A DNA stretch of 64,000 bases. Origin: Myxococcus xanthus (GTDB taxonomy: Bacteria; Myxococcota; Myxococcia; Myxococcales; Myxococcaceae). The notes beneath the pieces are model-generated. The model saw only the letters and a program-made list of their open reading frames with translations, searched no databases and was not told where the DNA came from. A program made the translations under genes and the position numbers. Positions 17,520 through 25,842 of this stretch are shown piece after piece (the stretch's first letter is position 1; each line of letters opens with the position of its first letter). The stretch lies in the NCBI RefSeq assembly GCF_900106535.1, contig NZ_FNOH01000018.1:1-64000 (forward strand), in the 5' to 3' direction.

Positions 17520-18542
17520 CTACAGCTTCCGCCACCGCGGGGGGCGAGGCGCGTGCTGAAGCACCGGCTCCTCCACTGCGATGATGTATTCCGCGCGGCG
17601 GTTGCCCGCCTCCGCTGTCTCGTCGGGCGTCGCGACGGCCGGGGCCTCTTCTCCCAGCCCTTCGTAGTACACGGGCACCCGCAGCCCCTTCTTCCGGAAA
17701 TAGGCCGCCAGACTCTTCGCCCGCCGCACCGACAGGTCCAGGTTCTCCGCCGCGGCCCCCACGGTGTCCGTGTGTCCCATCACGTAGAGCCGCAGCGACG
17801 CGAAGCGACCGTACTTCGTCAGCGCGTCCACGATGAGGGCGTGGCTCTTGTCCAGCTTGCCCCGCTCCGTCGCCGGAATGTCCGCTTGGCCCGAGGCGAA
17901 GTTCACCTCCTCGTGCGGAATGTCCACCTGCCACGGATACAGGTCGACGCCCGTGTAGAACTCCGCCGTGTCGAACGCACGGAGGGAGATCTTCATCACC
18001 CGCCCCTCCGCCGCCGGCCACGTCAGCTCCAGTGGCGTCCCCCCCGCCTCCCCCTTGAATGGCACCTCGCCCTCGAAGGCCTTCTTCCCGGTGTCCATCA
18101 ACACCGTCAACTCCGCGCGCTTCGCGGGCCGGGACAGGACGAAGCGCAGCCGGCGCGCGGCCACGTCCACGTCCTCCTTGCGGACGTCCAGCTTCAGCGT
18201 GCCGTAGAGCTCCGTGTCGAAAGACAACGGCATCACGCCGGATTCCGCATCCGGGAAGCGCACCGTGAGCGCTCCCTCGTAGCGGAAGCGGCCTTCCGGC
18301 TGATTCAGCTCGATGCGGCGCGTGAGGCCCGGACTCCCGCCGCCCTTCACCTCCACGTCCTGGCCGTCGCTGCGCTTCAGCTTCACCTCGAAGCCCGCGA
18401 TGGGCTCCTCGATGTGGACCAGCAGCGCCGGGAGCTTCTCCCCCAGCACGGCGCGCCCCTCCAGGGAGACTCGAACGGCGTCCGCGAGCACCGGCATCGG
18501 CGAAGACAGGACAAAGGCGAGGAGCAGCAGGCGGGCGTTCAT
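17520..18542 (-). CDS. OmpA-family outer membrane/peptidoglycan-binding protein
   Basis: 340 aa. Signal peptide of about 20 residues (MNARLLLLAFVLSSPMPVLA). Residues 21-190 are beta-rich and not recognised. The C-terminal 130 residues form an OmpA-like domain: FASGQADIPATERGKLD, VMGHTDTVGAAAENLDLSVRRAKSLAAYF and the NRRAEY end are its peptidoglycan-binding signatures. It probably tethers the outer membrane or a protein complex to the cell wall. 245 bp separate it from lpxI, so it may have its own promoter. Confidence 0.85.
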   Translation of the reverse strand: MNARLLLLAFVLSSPMPVLADAVRVSLEGRAVLGEKLPALLVHIEEPIAGFEVKLKRSDGQDVEVKGGGSPGLTRRIELNQPEGRFRYEGALTVRFPDAESGVMPLSFDTELYGTLKLDVRKEDVDVAARRLRFVLSRPAKRAELTVLMDTGKKAFEGEVPFKGEAGGTPLELTWPAAEGRVMKISLRAFDTAEFYTGVDLYPWQVDIPHEEVNFASGQADIPATERGKLDKSHALIVDALTKYGRFASLRLYVMGHTDTVGAAAENLDLSVRRAKSLAAYFRKKGLRVPVYYEGLGEEAPAVATPDETAEAGNRRAEYIIAVEEPVLQHAPRPPRWRKL

Positions 18543-18787
18543 GGCGCGGTGTAGGCCTCGGGTGTCACGGGCCGCGACCAACCGCGGCACGTGTGGATGG
18601 ACTGCTCCGCGAGGGTAGGACGAGGTGGCGTGCAGGGAAACGCTCCCCGTGGGGGACGTTGGAGGTGCAACGGTATTCAATCGCCCCCCATCCCAGGGGA
18701 GCCCGGACAGGGGAACGAGGCCCTGCTGGTCGCAGTCCGTCCCACACCTGAACGGGCAGGTCCCGCTCCGTCACCCGCCGCCGGGGC

Positions 18788-19618
18788 TCAGGGCACGCCG
18801 ACGATGGTGATGCCCCTGGACTCGGCGCCCGCGAAGAGGGCCGGGGCGTCCAGCAGCACCGTGCGTCCCACCTCGAGCGCCAGCACGCGCGCGCCCACCT
18901 CCTGCATGACTTCCAGCGTGTGAGGGCCCACGGCCGGCAGGTCGAAGCGGAGGTCCTGCTGCGGCTTGCAGCGCTTCACCACCACGGCGCCTGAATTGCC
19001 ACCCAGCCTGCCGCCCCGGAGAATGGCCTCGTCCGTGCCCTCCACCGCCTCCAGCGCCAGGACGTGGCCGTTGTGCACCACCACTGTCTGCCCCACGTCC
19101 GCCTGGCCCAGCAGCATGGCGACCTCGCGGCCCAGGGCCACGTCCTTCTCCTGCGCCGGGTGCAGCCGAGGCCCCGCGAGGTGGCCCTCCGGGCACAGCA
19201 CCTCACCCAGGAAGTCCGTGGGAGCGATGATGGTGACGCCGCGCGACTCGAAGTCCGAGGCCACCGCGCGCAGCAGCGCATCATCCCGGAAGCTTCGCAG
19301 CCGGGAGATGATGCGCACCGCGCCCAGGTCCGGCCGGGCTTCCGCCAGCGCCCGCACGCGGCCGATGCCGCCCGCCATGACCGCCTGCTTCACGCCCGCT
19401 TCCCGGAAGGCCTTCTGGATGCGGTCCACCTGACCGACACGCACCCACGTCAGCCGGTCCACCTCCGCCGCCAACGCCGGGTCCGTCTCTCCCCGGTGCG
19501 CCACGGCCACGACTTCCAGGCCCTTCTTCCTCGCGGCGCGCGCGAAGAGAAAAGGCAGCCGACCATTGCCCGCGATGAGGCCAATCCGATCCACCGCCGA
19601 TTCCCCTCCGTCGCTCAC
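18788..19618 (-). CDS. lpxI: UDP-2,3-diacylglucosamine pyrophosphatase LpxI
   Basis: 276 aa, GTG start, 4 bp after lpxA. Hydrolyses UDP-2,3-diacylglucosamine to lipid X and UMP. RIGLIAGNGRLPFLFARAAR opens the N-terminal domain. GRVGQ-like turns and EGTDEAILRGGRLGG, KRCKPQQDLRFDLPAVGP and RGITIVG in the C-terminal domain identify the LpxI (DUF1009) family. LpxI replaces LpxH in alphaproteobacteria, deltaproteobacteria and others. No lpxH-like gene is seen in the window. Confidence 0.94.
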   Translation of the reverse strand: MSDGGESAVDRIGLIAGNGRLPFLFARAARKKGLEVVAVAHRGETDPALAAEVDRLTWVRVGQVDRIQKAFREAGVKQAVMAGGIGRVRALAEARPDLGAVRIISRLRSFRDDALLRAVASDFESRGVTIIAPTDFLGEVLCPEGHLAGPRLHPAQEKDVALGREVAMLLGQADVGQTVVVHNGHVLALEAVEGTDEAILRGGRLGGNSGAVVVKRCKPQQDLRFDLPAVGPHTLEVMQEVGARVLALEVGRTVLLDAPALFAGAESRGITIVGVP

Positions 19619-19622
19619 GGCG

Positions 19623-20399
19623 TCAGCGCGTGAGGCCGCGCTTGCTCTGCTGGATGAACTGGATGAGGTGGTCCACCTCGGAGTGGCCCGCCAGCTCCGC
19701 GCGCAGCCGCACCATGGCCTCCTGGAGCGTCAGCTTCGAGCGGAACAGGATGCGGTGCGCTTCCTTCACCCGCTCGATCTGCTCCTTGGAGAAACCGCTG
19801 CGCTCCAGGCCCACCGTGTTGAGGCCCACCAGCTCCGCCCGGTCTCCCTGGGCGGTGGCGTACGGCGGGATGTCCATGGTCACCATGGCGCCGCCGGAGA
19901 TGAAGGCGTGCTTGCCCAGGCGGGTGAACTGATGCACCGCCGCAAGGCCGCTGATGATGACGTGGTCCTCCATCGTCACGTGGCCCGCGAGCGCGGAGCC
20001 ATTGCCGATGCGGCAGCCATTGCCCACCACGCAGTCATGCGCGACGTGACAGTTGGCCATGAAGAGGTTGCCACTGCCAACGCGGGTCGCGCCGCCACCA
20101 CCGGCGGTGCCCTTGTGCAGCGACACGAACTCGCGAATCTGGTTGTCGTCGCCGAGCACCAGCTCCGTGTCCTCGCCCGCGTACTTGAGGTCTTGCGGGT
20201 CGGCGCCAACGGAGGCGAACTGGAAGATGCGATTGCGCTCGCCCAGCGTCGTGCGGCCTTCGATGACGACGTGGGGCCCCACGCGGGAGCCTGCACCAAT
20301 CGTTACCTGGGGACCGATGATGGAATAGGGGCCGACCTCGACGGTTTCGTGAAGGCGGGCGTCGGGATGAACCACCGCGGTGGGATGAACCTGAGCCAT
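19623..20399 (-). CDS. lpxA: UDP-N-acetylglucosamine O-acyltransferase
   Basis: 258 aa. First step of lipid A synthesis: transfers an (R)-3-hydroxyacyl chain from ACP to UDP-GlcNAc. The N-terminal two-thirds is left-handed beta-helix hexapeptide repeats (VHPTAVV, TIGAGSRV, VVGNGCRIGNG). H121 in NCHVAHDCVVGN matches the catalytic histidine (H125 in E. coli). The C-terminal helical part holds QIERVKEAHRILFRSKLT. Sits 29 bp after fabZ. Confidence 0.96.
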   Translation of the reverse strand: MAQVHPTAVVHPDARLHETVEVGPYSIIGPQVTIGAGSRVGPHVVIEGRTTLGERNRIFQFASVGADPQDLKYAGEDTELVLGDDNQIREFVSLHKGTAGGGGATRVGSGNLFMANCHVAHDCVVGNGCRIGNGSALAGHVTMEDHVIISGLAAVHQFTRLGKHAFISGGAMVTMDIPPYATAQGDRAELVGLNTVGLERSGFSKEQIERVKEAHRILFRSKLTLQEAMVRLRAELAGHSEVDHLIQFIQQSKRGLTR

Positions 20400-20428
20400 G
20401 AAGTCTCCTCGTGCTCGCGGGGCGCGAA

Positions 20429-20890
20429 TCAGGATGCCGCGCTCTCAGCCGCGTCGGCGTCCTTGTCCACGACGGTTGCCAGGAACTCGCCTTCGGCGAC
20501 ACGCGCGCCGTCGACCGTCGCCAGGCCCTTCGTCTTCCAGACAGCGCCCTTGTGACGCACCACCTCGATCTCCAACTGGAGGCGATCCCCCGGCAACACC
20601 GGCTTGCGGAAGCGCGCGCCGTCCACGCCCATCAGGTACGTGAGCTTGCGCGACGGATCCATGTTCTCGCTCTTGTAGGCGAGGATGGCCGTCGCCTGCG
20701 CCAGCGCCTCCAGGATGAGCACACCCGGCATCACCGGGTGACCGGGGAAGTGCCCGTTGAAGAAGGGCTCGTTGATGGTGACGTTCTTGTAGGCCGTCAG
20801 CTTCTGGCCCGGGATGATCTCCACCACCCGGTCCACCAGCAGGAACGGGTACCGATGCGGCAGCAGATTGAGAATCTCTCCGATGTCCAT
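20429..20890 (-). CDS. fabZ: (3R)-hydroxyacyl-ACP dehydratase
   Basis: 153 aa hot-dog fold enzyme of fatty acid synthesis. LLPHRYPFLLVDRV and NGHFPGHPVMPGVLILEALAQ are diagnostic. H47 and E61 are the expected catalytic pair. It competes with LpxA for 3-hydroxyacyl-ACP, which explains its conserved place in lpx operons. Its ATG overlaps the lpxD stop by one base (TGATG). The frame extends upstream inside lpxD, but the conserved N-terminus fixes ATG 20890. Confidence 0.96.
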   Translation of the reverse strand: MDIGEILNLLPHRYPFLLVDRVVEIIPGQKLTAYKNVTINEPFFNGHFPGHPVMPGVLILEALAQATAILAYKSENMDPSRKLTYLMGVDGARFRKPVLPGDRLQLEIEVVRHKGAVWKTKGLATVDGARVAEGEFLATVVDKDADAAESAAS

Positions 20891-21939
20891 CACGGCCCCT
20901 TTTCCTTCTCCAGCGTCTCCACCCGGCGCCGCAGGGCGCGCACTTCCTTGAGCAGGTCCGCCATCTGGCCCGCCGCGGCGCTGGCCCGCAGCCACTCTCG
21001 GTGGGGAACGGCGGGGCTACCGCTCACCACCTGGCCGTCCGGCACGTCGTGCGCGACGCCGGACTGCGCGCCCACCTTGGCCAGGTCACCGACGCGGATG
21101 TGCCCCACCACGCCAACCTGCCCCGCGAGCACCACGCCCGTCCCAACCTCCGCCGAGCCGGACACACCGGCCTGAGCGCAGATGAGGGACAGCGGGCCCA
21201 CTCGCACGTTGTGGGCAATCTGCACCAGGTTGTCGAGTTTCGCGCCGCGCCCCACCACGGTCTCGCCCACCGTCGCGCGGTCGATGCAGGTGCACGCCCC
21301 TACCTCGACGTCGTCCTCGATGCGGACGATGCCGACCTGGGGAATCTTGAAGTGCTCCGGCCCCGCCTCGCCTTCCGGGTTGAAGGCGAAGCCGAAGCCG
21401 TCCGCGCCCACCACGCTGGAAGCGTGGAGGATGACGCGCGCGCCCACGATGCAGCGCTCGCGCACCGTGACGTTGGGGTACAGGACGCAGTCCTCCCCCA
21501 CCTCGGCCTGTTCGCCCACGTAGGCGCCCGGGTACAGCACCGTGCGCGCGCCCACCCGTCCGCCCCGGTCCACCGACGCGCCGGGCAGCAGCACGGCCTC
21601 CGGATGGACGGTGGCCTCGGGATGGACCCAGGCGCCGGGCCTCACGCCCGCGGCGGGACGCTCTGGCGCATGGAACAGGCGCAGCAGCTTCGCGTACGCC
21701 AGATGCGGGTTGGCCACCCGGACCAGCGCCACGCCCTCGCGGGGGGGCACGTCGGCGCCCACCAGCACCGCCGAGGCACGGGTGGCCTCGAACTGGCGCC
21801 GATAGCGCGGGTTTCCGTAGAAAGACACGTCTCCCGGGCCGGCTTCTTCAAGCCCGTTGAGTCCGTGAATGAGCTGTGAGGGGTCACCGAGGAGCTCTCC
21901 ACCCACGTGGGCGGCGAGTTCCCCGAGCTGGCGGGGCAT
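20890..21939 (-). CDS. lpxD: UDP-3-O-acylglucosamine N-acyltransferase
   Basis: 349 aa. Adds the N-linked hydroxyacyl chain in the third step of lipid A synthesis. An N-terminal uridine-binding domain (QLGELAAHVGGEL, INGLxGLEEAGPGDVSFY-like) is followed by a long left-handed beta-helix. VQIAHNVRVGPLSLICAQAGVSGS contains the conserved catalytic histidine region. The C-terminal helix (LLKEVRALRRRVETLEKE) is typical. ATG 21939 begins the conserved start, 31 bp after skp. Confidence 0.95.
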   Translation of the reverse strand: MPRQLGELAAHVGGELLGDPSQLIHGLNGLEEAGPGDVSFYGNPRYRRQFEATRASAVLVGADVPPREGVALVRVANPHLAYAKLLRLFHAPERPAAGVRPGAWVHPEATVHPEAVLLPGASVDRGGRVGARTVLYPGAYVGEQAEVGEDCVLYPNVTVRERCIVGARVILHASSVVGADGFGFAFNPEGEAGPEHFKIPQVGIVRIEDDVEVGACTCIDRATVGETVVGRGAKLDNLVQIAHNVRVGPLSLICAQAGVSGSAEVGTGVVLAGQVGVVGHIRVGDLAKVGAQSGVAHDVPDGQVVSGSPAVPHREWLRASAAAGQMADLLKEVRALRRRVETLEKEKGP

Positions 21940-21970
21940 GGGAGCGGTCTGCACGAGTTGGGAGTGACGG

Positions 21971-22525
21971 CTACTTCTTCGTCGGGGCGTCCTTCGCCGC
22001 CGTCTTCTTCGAGCTGTTGTACGCCCGGATGACCTCGTTGGAGATGTCGTGCTGCGAGCGGGCGTAGACGATGCCGGAGTCGCGGCGCTCGAGGACGAAG
22101 CCCAGGTCATCGCGCTCGGCGATGGTGTTGATGATGGAGTCGATCTTGTCGATGATCGGCTTCATCTCCTGCTGCTCCTTGTTGGCGGCCTCGGCGCGGC
22201 TCTTCTCCCACTTCTGGGCGAGCAACATCACCTTGCGCTGGAGCTCGGCCTCCTTCTGGGCCTTGCTCTCCGCGCTCATGGCGCTGGCCTGCTTGTCGAG
22301 CGTCTCCTTCTCGGCGCGGAGCGCGTTCTGCTCCTTGTCGATTTCCTTCTGGCGGTCGTCGAGCCACTTCTGGAGACGGGACTTGGCGGCCTTTCCGTCA
22401 TCCACCTCCAGCATGACTTTCTGGAGGTCCACGTAGGCGACCTTCAGCTCGGCGGCCGAGGCGGCCACCGGGAGGGCGAGCGACAGAGCGGCGGCCGTGG
22501 CCGCGATGGTGGTGCGAAGCGACAT
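21971..22525 (-). CDS. skp: Skp/OmpH family periplasmic chaperone
   Basis: 184 aa. Signal peptide ends at ASA-A (about residue 24). KVAYVDLQKVMLEVDDGKAAKSRLQKW starts the core, then a long, highly charged coiled-coil arm (about 45-125) returns to GIVYARSQHDISNEVIRAYN. Skp trimers carry unfolded outer membrane proteins to the BAM complex. A GAGGAG ribosome site 9 bp upstream supports ATG 22525 over the in-frame TTG nine bases earlier. Follows bamA by 107 bp. Confidence 0.92.
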   Translation of the reverse strand: MSLRTTIAATAAALSLALPVAASAAELKVAYVDLQKVMLEVDDGKAAKSRLQKWLDDRQKEIDKEQNALRAEKETLDKQASAMSAESKAQKEAELQRKVMLLAQKWEKSRAEAANKEQQEMKPIIDKIDSIINTIAERDDLGFVLERRDSGIVYARSQHDISNEVIRAYNSSKKTAAKDAPTKK

Positions 22526-22632
22526 GTTCAGCAACTCCTCAGGAAGGGTACAAGCTCCGACGTACGCCTATCGGGCATCTTCAATTCCCTCCGCCCGTGG
22601 GCGCGGACGCCGGACGACGGGCCAAGGGCTTA

Positions 22633-25089
22633 TCAGAAGAAGTTGCCGATAGTGAACTCGAACAGAATGTTGTCGTCCTCCGGCCGCTTGGTGAGCGGGA
22701 TGCCCCACTCGAAGCGCAGGGGGCCAATGGGCGAGAACCAGCGGAATCCAAAGCCGGCGGCATGGAAGAGACCGGCCGGCAGCCGGTCCTGGCGGTCCTC
22801 GAAGAAGCGCTCATTCGCCGCGAAGGCGTTACCCGCGTCGTAGAAGACGACGCCGCGCAGGCCGGCCTTCTCGAAGATGGGGAACTCCAGCTCGAAGTTG
22901 AAGATGAGCTGCTTGTTACCGCCGACCCGGAAATCGGTGACGGTCGCGTCCGGACTGCCGGAGCGGGGAACCTTCACGGACGGGCTGATGCTGCGCAGGA
23001 AGTACCCGCGGACGCTGTTGATGCCGCCCACGTAGTAGAGCTCGGAGATGGGCAGCGGCTTGTTCTGGTCCAGTTGCTGGATGTAGCCAATGGTGGCGTT
23101 CGTCTTGAAGACGAAGCCCAGCGGCATGGGGAAGTACAGCCGCGAGTAGGCCGTGTACCGGTTGTAGAGGAACGTACCGCCCAGGAAGTCCGGGGCGAGC
23201 TCCACCGAGCCGTAGTGGATGAAGCCACGCGACGGGAACAGGCGGTTGTCGCGCCGGTCGAACGACAGCGACAGGCGGGCCGCGCTGGTCGTTCCGGACA
23301 GGAACTGGTTGGCCAGCAGCACCGCGCCCAGGTTCTGCCCGGCCTCCACGTTGACCCACTCACGCGAGTAACCAATGGTGCCCAGCAGGTCGTCGATGAA
23401 CTGGTAGCCGATGGACACCGTGCCACCGGTCGAATTGCGGATGAAGCCTTCGTAGTCCGCCTGGATGCGGAAGAACTCCGCCGACAGCAGGTAGCGCGTG
23501 TCCAGGAAGTACGGGTCGTAGAAGGACAGCTGCACCAGGGAGCGCAGACCGGAAATCTGCGCGGACGCGGAGACGCTCTGGCCCCAGCCCAGGAAGTTGT
23601 TCTGGGCGATCTGCGCCGTGAAGATGAAGTTCTCCACGTTGGAGAAGCCCAGGCCGACCTGGAACGTACCGGTGGCCTTCTCCTTCACCTCCACCTGGAG
23701 GACGATGGTGTCGTCCGCCGAGCCGGGGCGCTGGGTGATTTCCACTGTCTCGAAGAAGCCCAGCGCGGTGACGCGCTCGCGGCTGCGGCGCACACCGGTG
23801 CCGCTGTAGAGCTCTCCTTCGTAGACGCGCAGCTCGCGGCGGATGACCTTGTCACGCGTCTTGCTGTTGCCCACCACGTCGATGCGCTCGATGGTGACCT
23901 GGGGCCCCTTCTGCACGTCGAAGGTCAGGTCCACCGTGCGGTTGTCCGCGTTGACGCTGGTGATGGGGTTGATGTTCGCGTAGGCGTAGCCGCGGTCGTA
24001 GTAGACGTCCGAGACGGAGAGGATGTCCTGCGACAGCTGCGAGCGGTTGAAGCGCCCGCCGGTGGCGGACTTCATCATCGACGCCATCTGCTCCTTGGTG
24101 ACGTCGTCGAGCAGGTCCCCGGAGAAGTCGATCTTCCCGATGTCGTACGGCTCGCCCTCCGTCACGCGGAGGGTGATGAAGATGAAGCGCTTGTCCGCGG
24201 AGAGCTGGACGGTGGGCTTGTCCACCCGGACGTTGATGAAGCCCTTGTCGTAGTAGGCGATCTGGATGACGGCCAGGTCGCGCTGGAAGGCCTCCTCGCG
24301 GTAGGTGCCCTCACCGGTGAAGAAGGAGAGGAACCCGCCCTCGCGGGTGATCATCGTCTCCTTCAGCTCCGAGGCGGACAGCTTCTCCGCCCCGAGGATG
24401 GTGATCTGCTTCACCATCACCTTGGCGCGCTCGTTGATGTTGAACACCACATCCACGTTGGCGCCGCCCTCGACGGGCTTGAGCTGGTGGCTGACCTCGG
24501 CGAGGAAGTAGCCCTTCTCCACGTACTTCGCCTGGATCTTCTGCACGCTGGAGCGCACCAGCTCCATGTCCAGGATGGTGGAGGGCTTGACGTCAATCTC
24601 CTCCTTCAGGTCGTCCTTGCTCAGCTCCTCGTTGCCGACGAGCTGGACGAGCCGGACGGTGGGGCGCTCCTCCACGCGCACCACGTAGGCGACGCCGCGG
24701 GCCAGCCGCTGGACGAGCAGCTCCACGTCCTGGAAGTAGCCCAGCGCCCACACCGCCCGGAGGTCCTGGGCGGTGCGCGTGGGGCTCAGTTCGTCCCCCA
24801 CACGGGTGCGGAGGGCGCGGCGGATGGCTTCGGCCTCAACGCGCCGGTTGCCTTCGACGCGGACCTCCACCACCCGGCGGGCATCCTCCGGCGACACCGG
24901 GGCGTCATCGGGGAGCGCGGGCTCGGAGGCCACGTCGGCAGGAGCAGCGGGAGCGGTCACCTCGGGCACGGCAGAAGGCGCGGCGGCGCCCTCATCCTCT
25001 TGCGCCAGCACGGAGCCGGGCACGAGGGACCACATGGCGACCGCCAGCAGCGGGAGCAGTGACTTGCGCGACAGAACGGGGTGCCTCAA
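22633..25089 (-). CDS. bamA: Outer membrane protein assembly factor BamA
   Basis: About 818 aa. Inserts beta-barrel proteins into the outer membrane. A signal peptide (SLLPLLAVAMWSLVPGSVLAQ) and a Pro/Ala-rich linker are followed by five POTRA domains (VEVRVEGNRRVEAEAIR opens the first) and a 16-strand barrel. The barrel ends in FEFTIGNFF, with the C-terminal Phe of outer membrane proteins. VGGINSVRGY is the conserved loop-6 VRGY/F motif. The start is uncertain: TTG at 25089 places arginine and lysine just before the hydrophobic core, and TTG 25119 is the upstream alternative. Confidence 0.94.
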   Translation of the reverse strand: MRHPVLSRKSLLPLLAVAMWSLVPGSVLAQEDEGAAAPSAVPEVTAPAAPADVASEPALPDDAPVSPEDARRVVEVRVEGNRRVEAEAIRRALRTRVGDELSPTRTAQDLRAVWALGYFQDVELLVQRLARGVAYVVRVEERPTVRLVQLVGNEELSKDDLKEEIDVKPSTILDMELVRSSVQKIQAKYVEKGYFLAEVSHQLKPVEGGANVDVVFNINERAKVMVKQITILGAEKLSASELKETMITREGGFLSFFTGEGTYREEAFQRDLAVIQIAYYDKGFINVRVDKPTVQLSADKRFIFITLRVTEGEPYDIGKIDFSGDLLDDVTKEQMASMMKSATGGRFNRSQLSQDILSVSDVYYDRGYAYANINPITSVNADNRTVDLTFDVQKGPQVTIERIDVVGNSKTRDKVIRRELRVYEGELYSGTGVRRSRERVTALGFFETVEITQRPGSADDTIVLQVEVKEKATGTFQVGLGFSNVENFIFTAQIAQNNFLGWGQSVSASAQISGLRSLVQLSFYDPYFLDTRYLLSAEFFRIQADYEGFIRNSTGGTVSIGYQFIDDLLGTIGYSREWVNVEAGQNLGAVLLANQFLSGTTSAARLSLSFDRRDNRLFPSRGFIHYGSVELAPDFLGGTFLYNRYTAYSRLYFPMPLGFVFKTNATIGYIQQLDQNKPLPISELYYVGGINSVRGYFLRSISPSVKVPRSGSPDATVTDFRVGGNKQLIFNFELEFPIFEKAGLRGVVFYDAGNAFAANERFFEDRQDRLPAGLFHAAGFGFRWFSPIGPLRFEWGIPLTKRPEDDNILFEFTIGNFF

Positions 25090-25165
25090 GGGGAGACCGG
25101 CCAGGAAAAGGCGGGGCAATCTACGGGAAGGCCCAGCAGGGCCTCAATGCAAAATTGCCAGGACA

Positions 25166-25840
25166 TCACGCCTCCGACACCTCGCCCCCTGCCAACCTGA
25201 GGCGGCGGGGCATGGAGCGGGCAAGCGTCTCGTTGTGGGTGACGACCACGGCGGTGATGCCTTGCTCGCGGTTGACCTCCCGCAGGAGCTGGTGGATGCC
25301 CTCGCCCGTCGCCGGGTCGAGGTTGCCGGTGGGCTCGTCCGCCAGCAACACCGCGGGCTTGAGCACCAGGGCGCGCGCCAGGGCCACGCGCTGGGCCTCA
25401 CCACCCGACAATTCCCCTGGACGGTGGTCCACGCGGTGTCCCAGTCCCACCCGCTCCAGCAGTTCACGGGCGTAGGCGTAGGCGGCGGTGCGGTCCTGTC
25501 GCCGGATGAGGGCGGGCATGGCTACGTTCTCCAGGGCGGTGAACTCCGGCAAGAGGAAGTGGCTCTGGAAGACGAAGCCGATGGTCTGGTTCCGGAACTC
25601 GGCGATCTCCGCGTCGTTCATGGAGAACACCGAGCGGTCCTCGAACATCACCTCGCCGGCGGCCGGGGCATCCAGTGTGCCCAGGACGTGCAGGAAGGTG
25701 CTCTTCCCCGCCCCGGACGCGCCCACCAGCGAGACGAGCTCTCCCCGCTGGATGTCCAGCGAGACGCCTCGAAGGATGTCGATGCGCTTGCCGTGCAGGA
25801 AGTAGCTCTTGAAGACGTTGCGGATGGACAAGAGCGCCAT
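25166..25840 (-). CDS. lolD: Lipoprotein-releasing ABC transporter ATPase LolD
   Basis: 224 aa ATPase of the LolCDE/LolDF complex, which extracts mature lipoproteins from the inner membrane. Walker [10 protein letters not shown], signature LSGGEAQR, Walker [13 protein letters not shown] and H-loop VVVTHNE are intact. [20 protein letters not shown] is typical of the LolD/MacB group. It starts 2 bp after the permease stop, which pins it to that partner. Confidence 0.94.
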   Translation of the reverse strand: MALLSIRNVFKSYFLHGKRIDILRGVSLDIQRGELVSLVGASGAGKSTFLHVLGTLDAPAAGEVMFEDRSVFSMNDAEIAEFRNQTIGFVFQSHFLLPEFTALENVAMPALIRRQDRTAAYAYARELLERVGLGHRVDHRPGELSGGEAQRVALARALVLKPAVLLADEPTGNLDPATGEGIHQLLREVNREQGITAVVVTHNETLARSMPRRLRLAGGEVSEA

Positions 25841-25842
25841 GG

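Noticed and set aside
22597-25062. Long open frame antisense to bamA (over 800 codons).
   Set aside because: It mirrors bamA, has no recognisable domain, and is rich in His, Arg, Gly and Val as expected from the complement of GC-rich codons.
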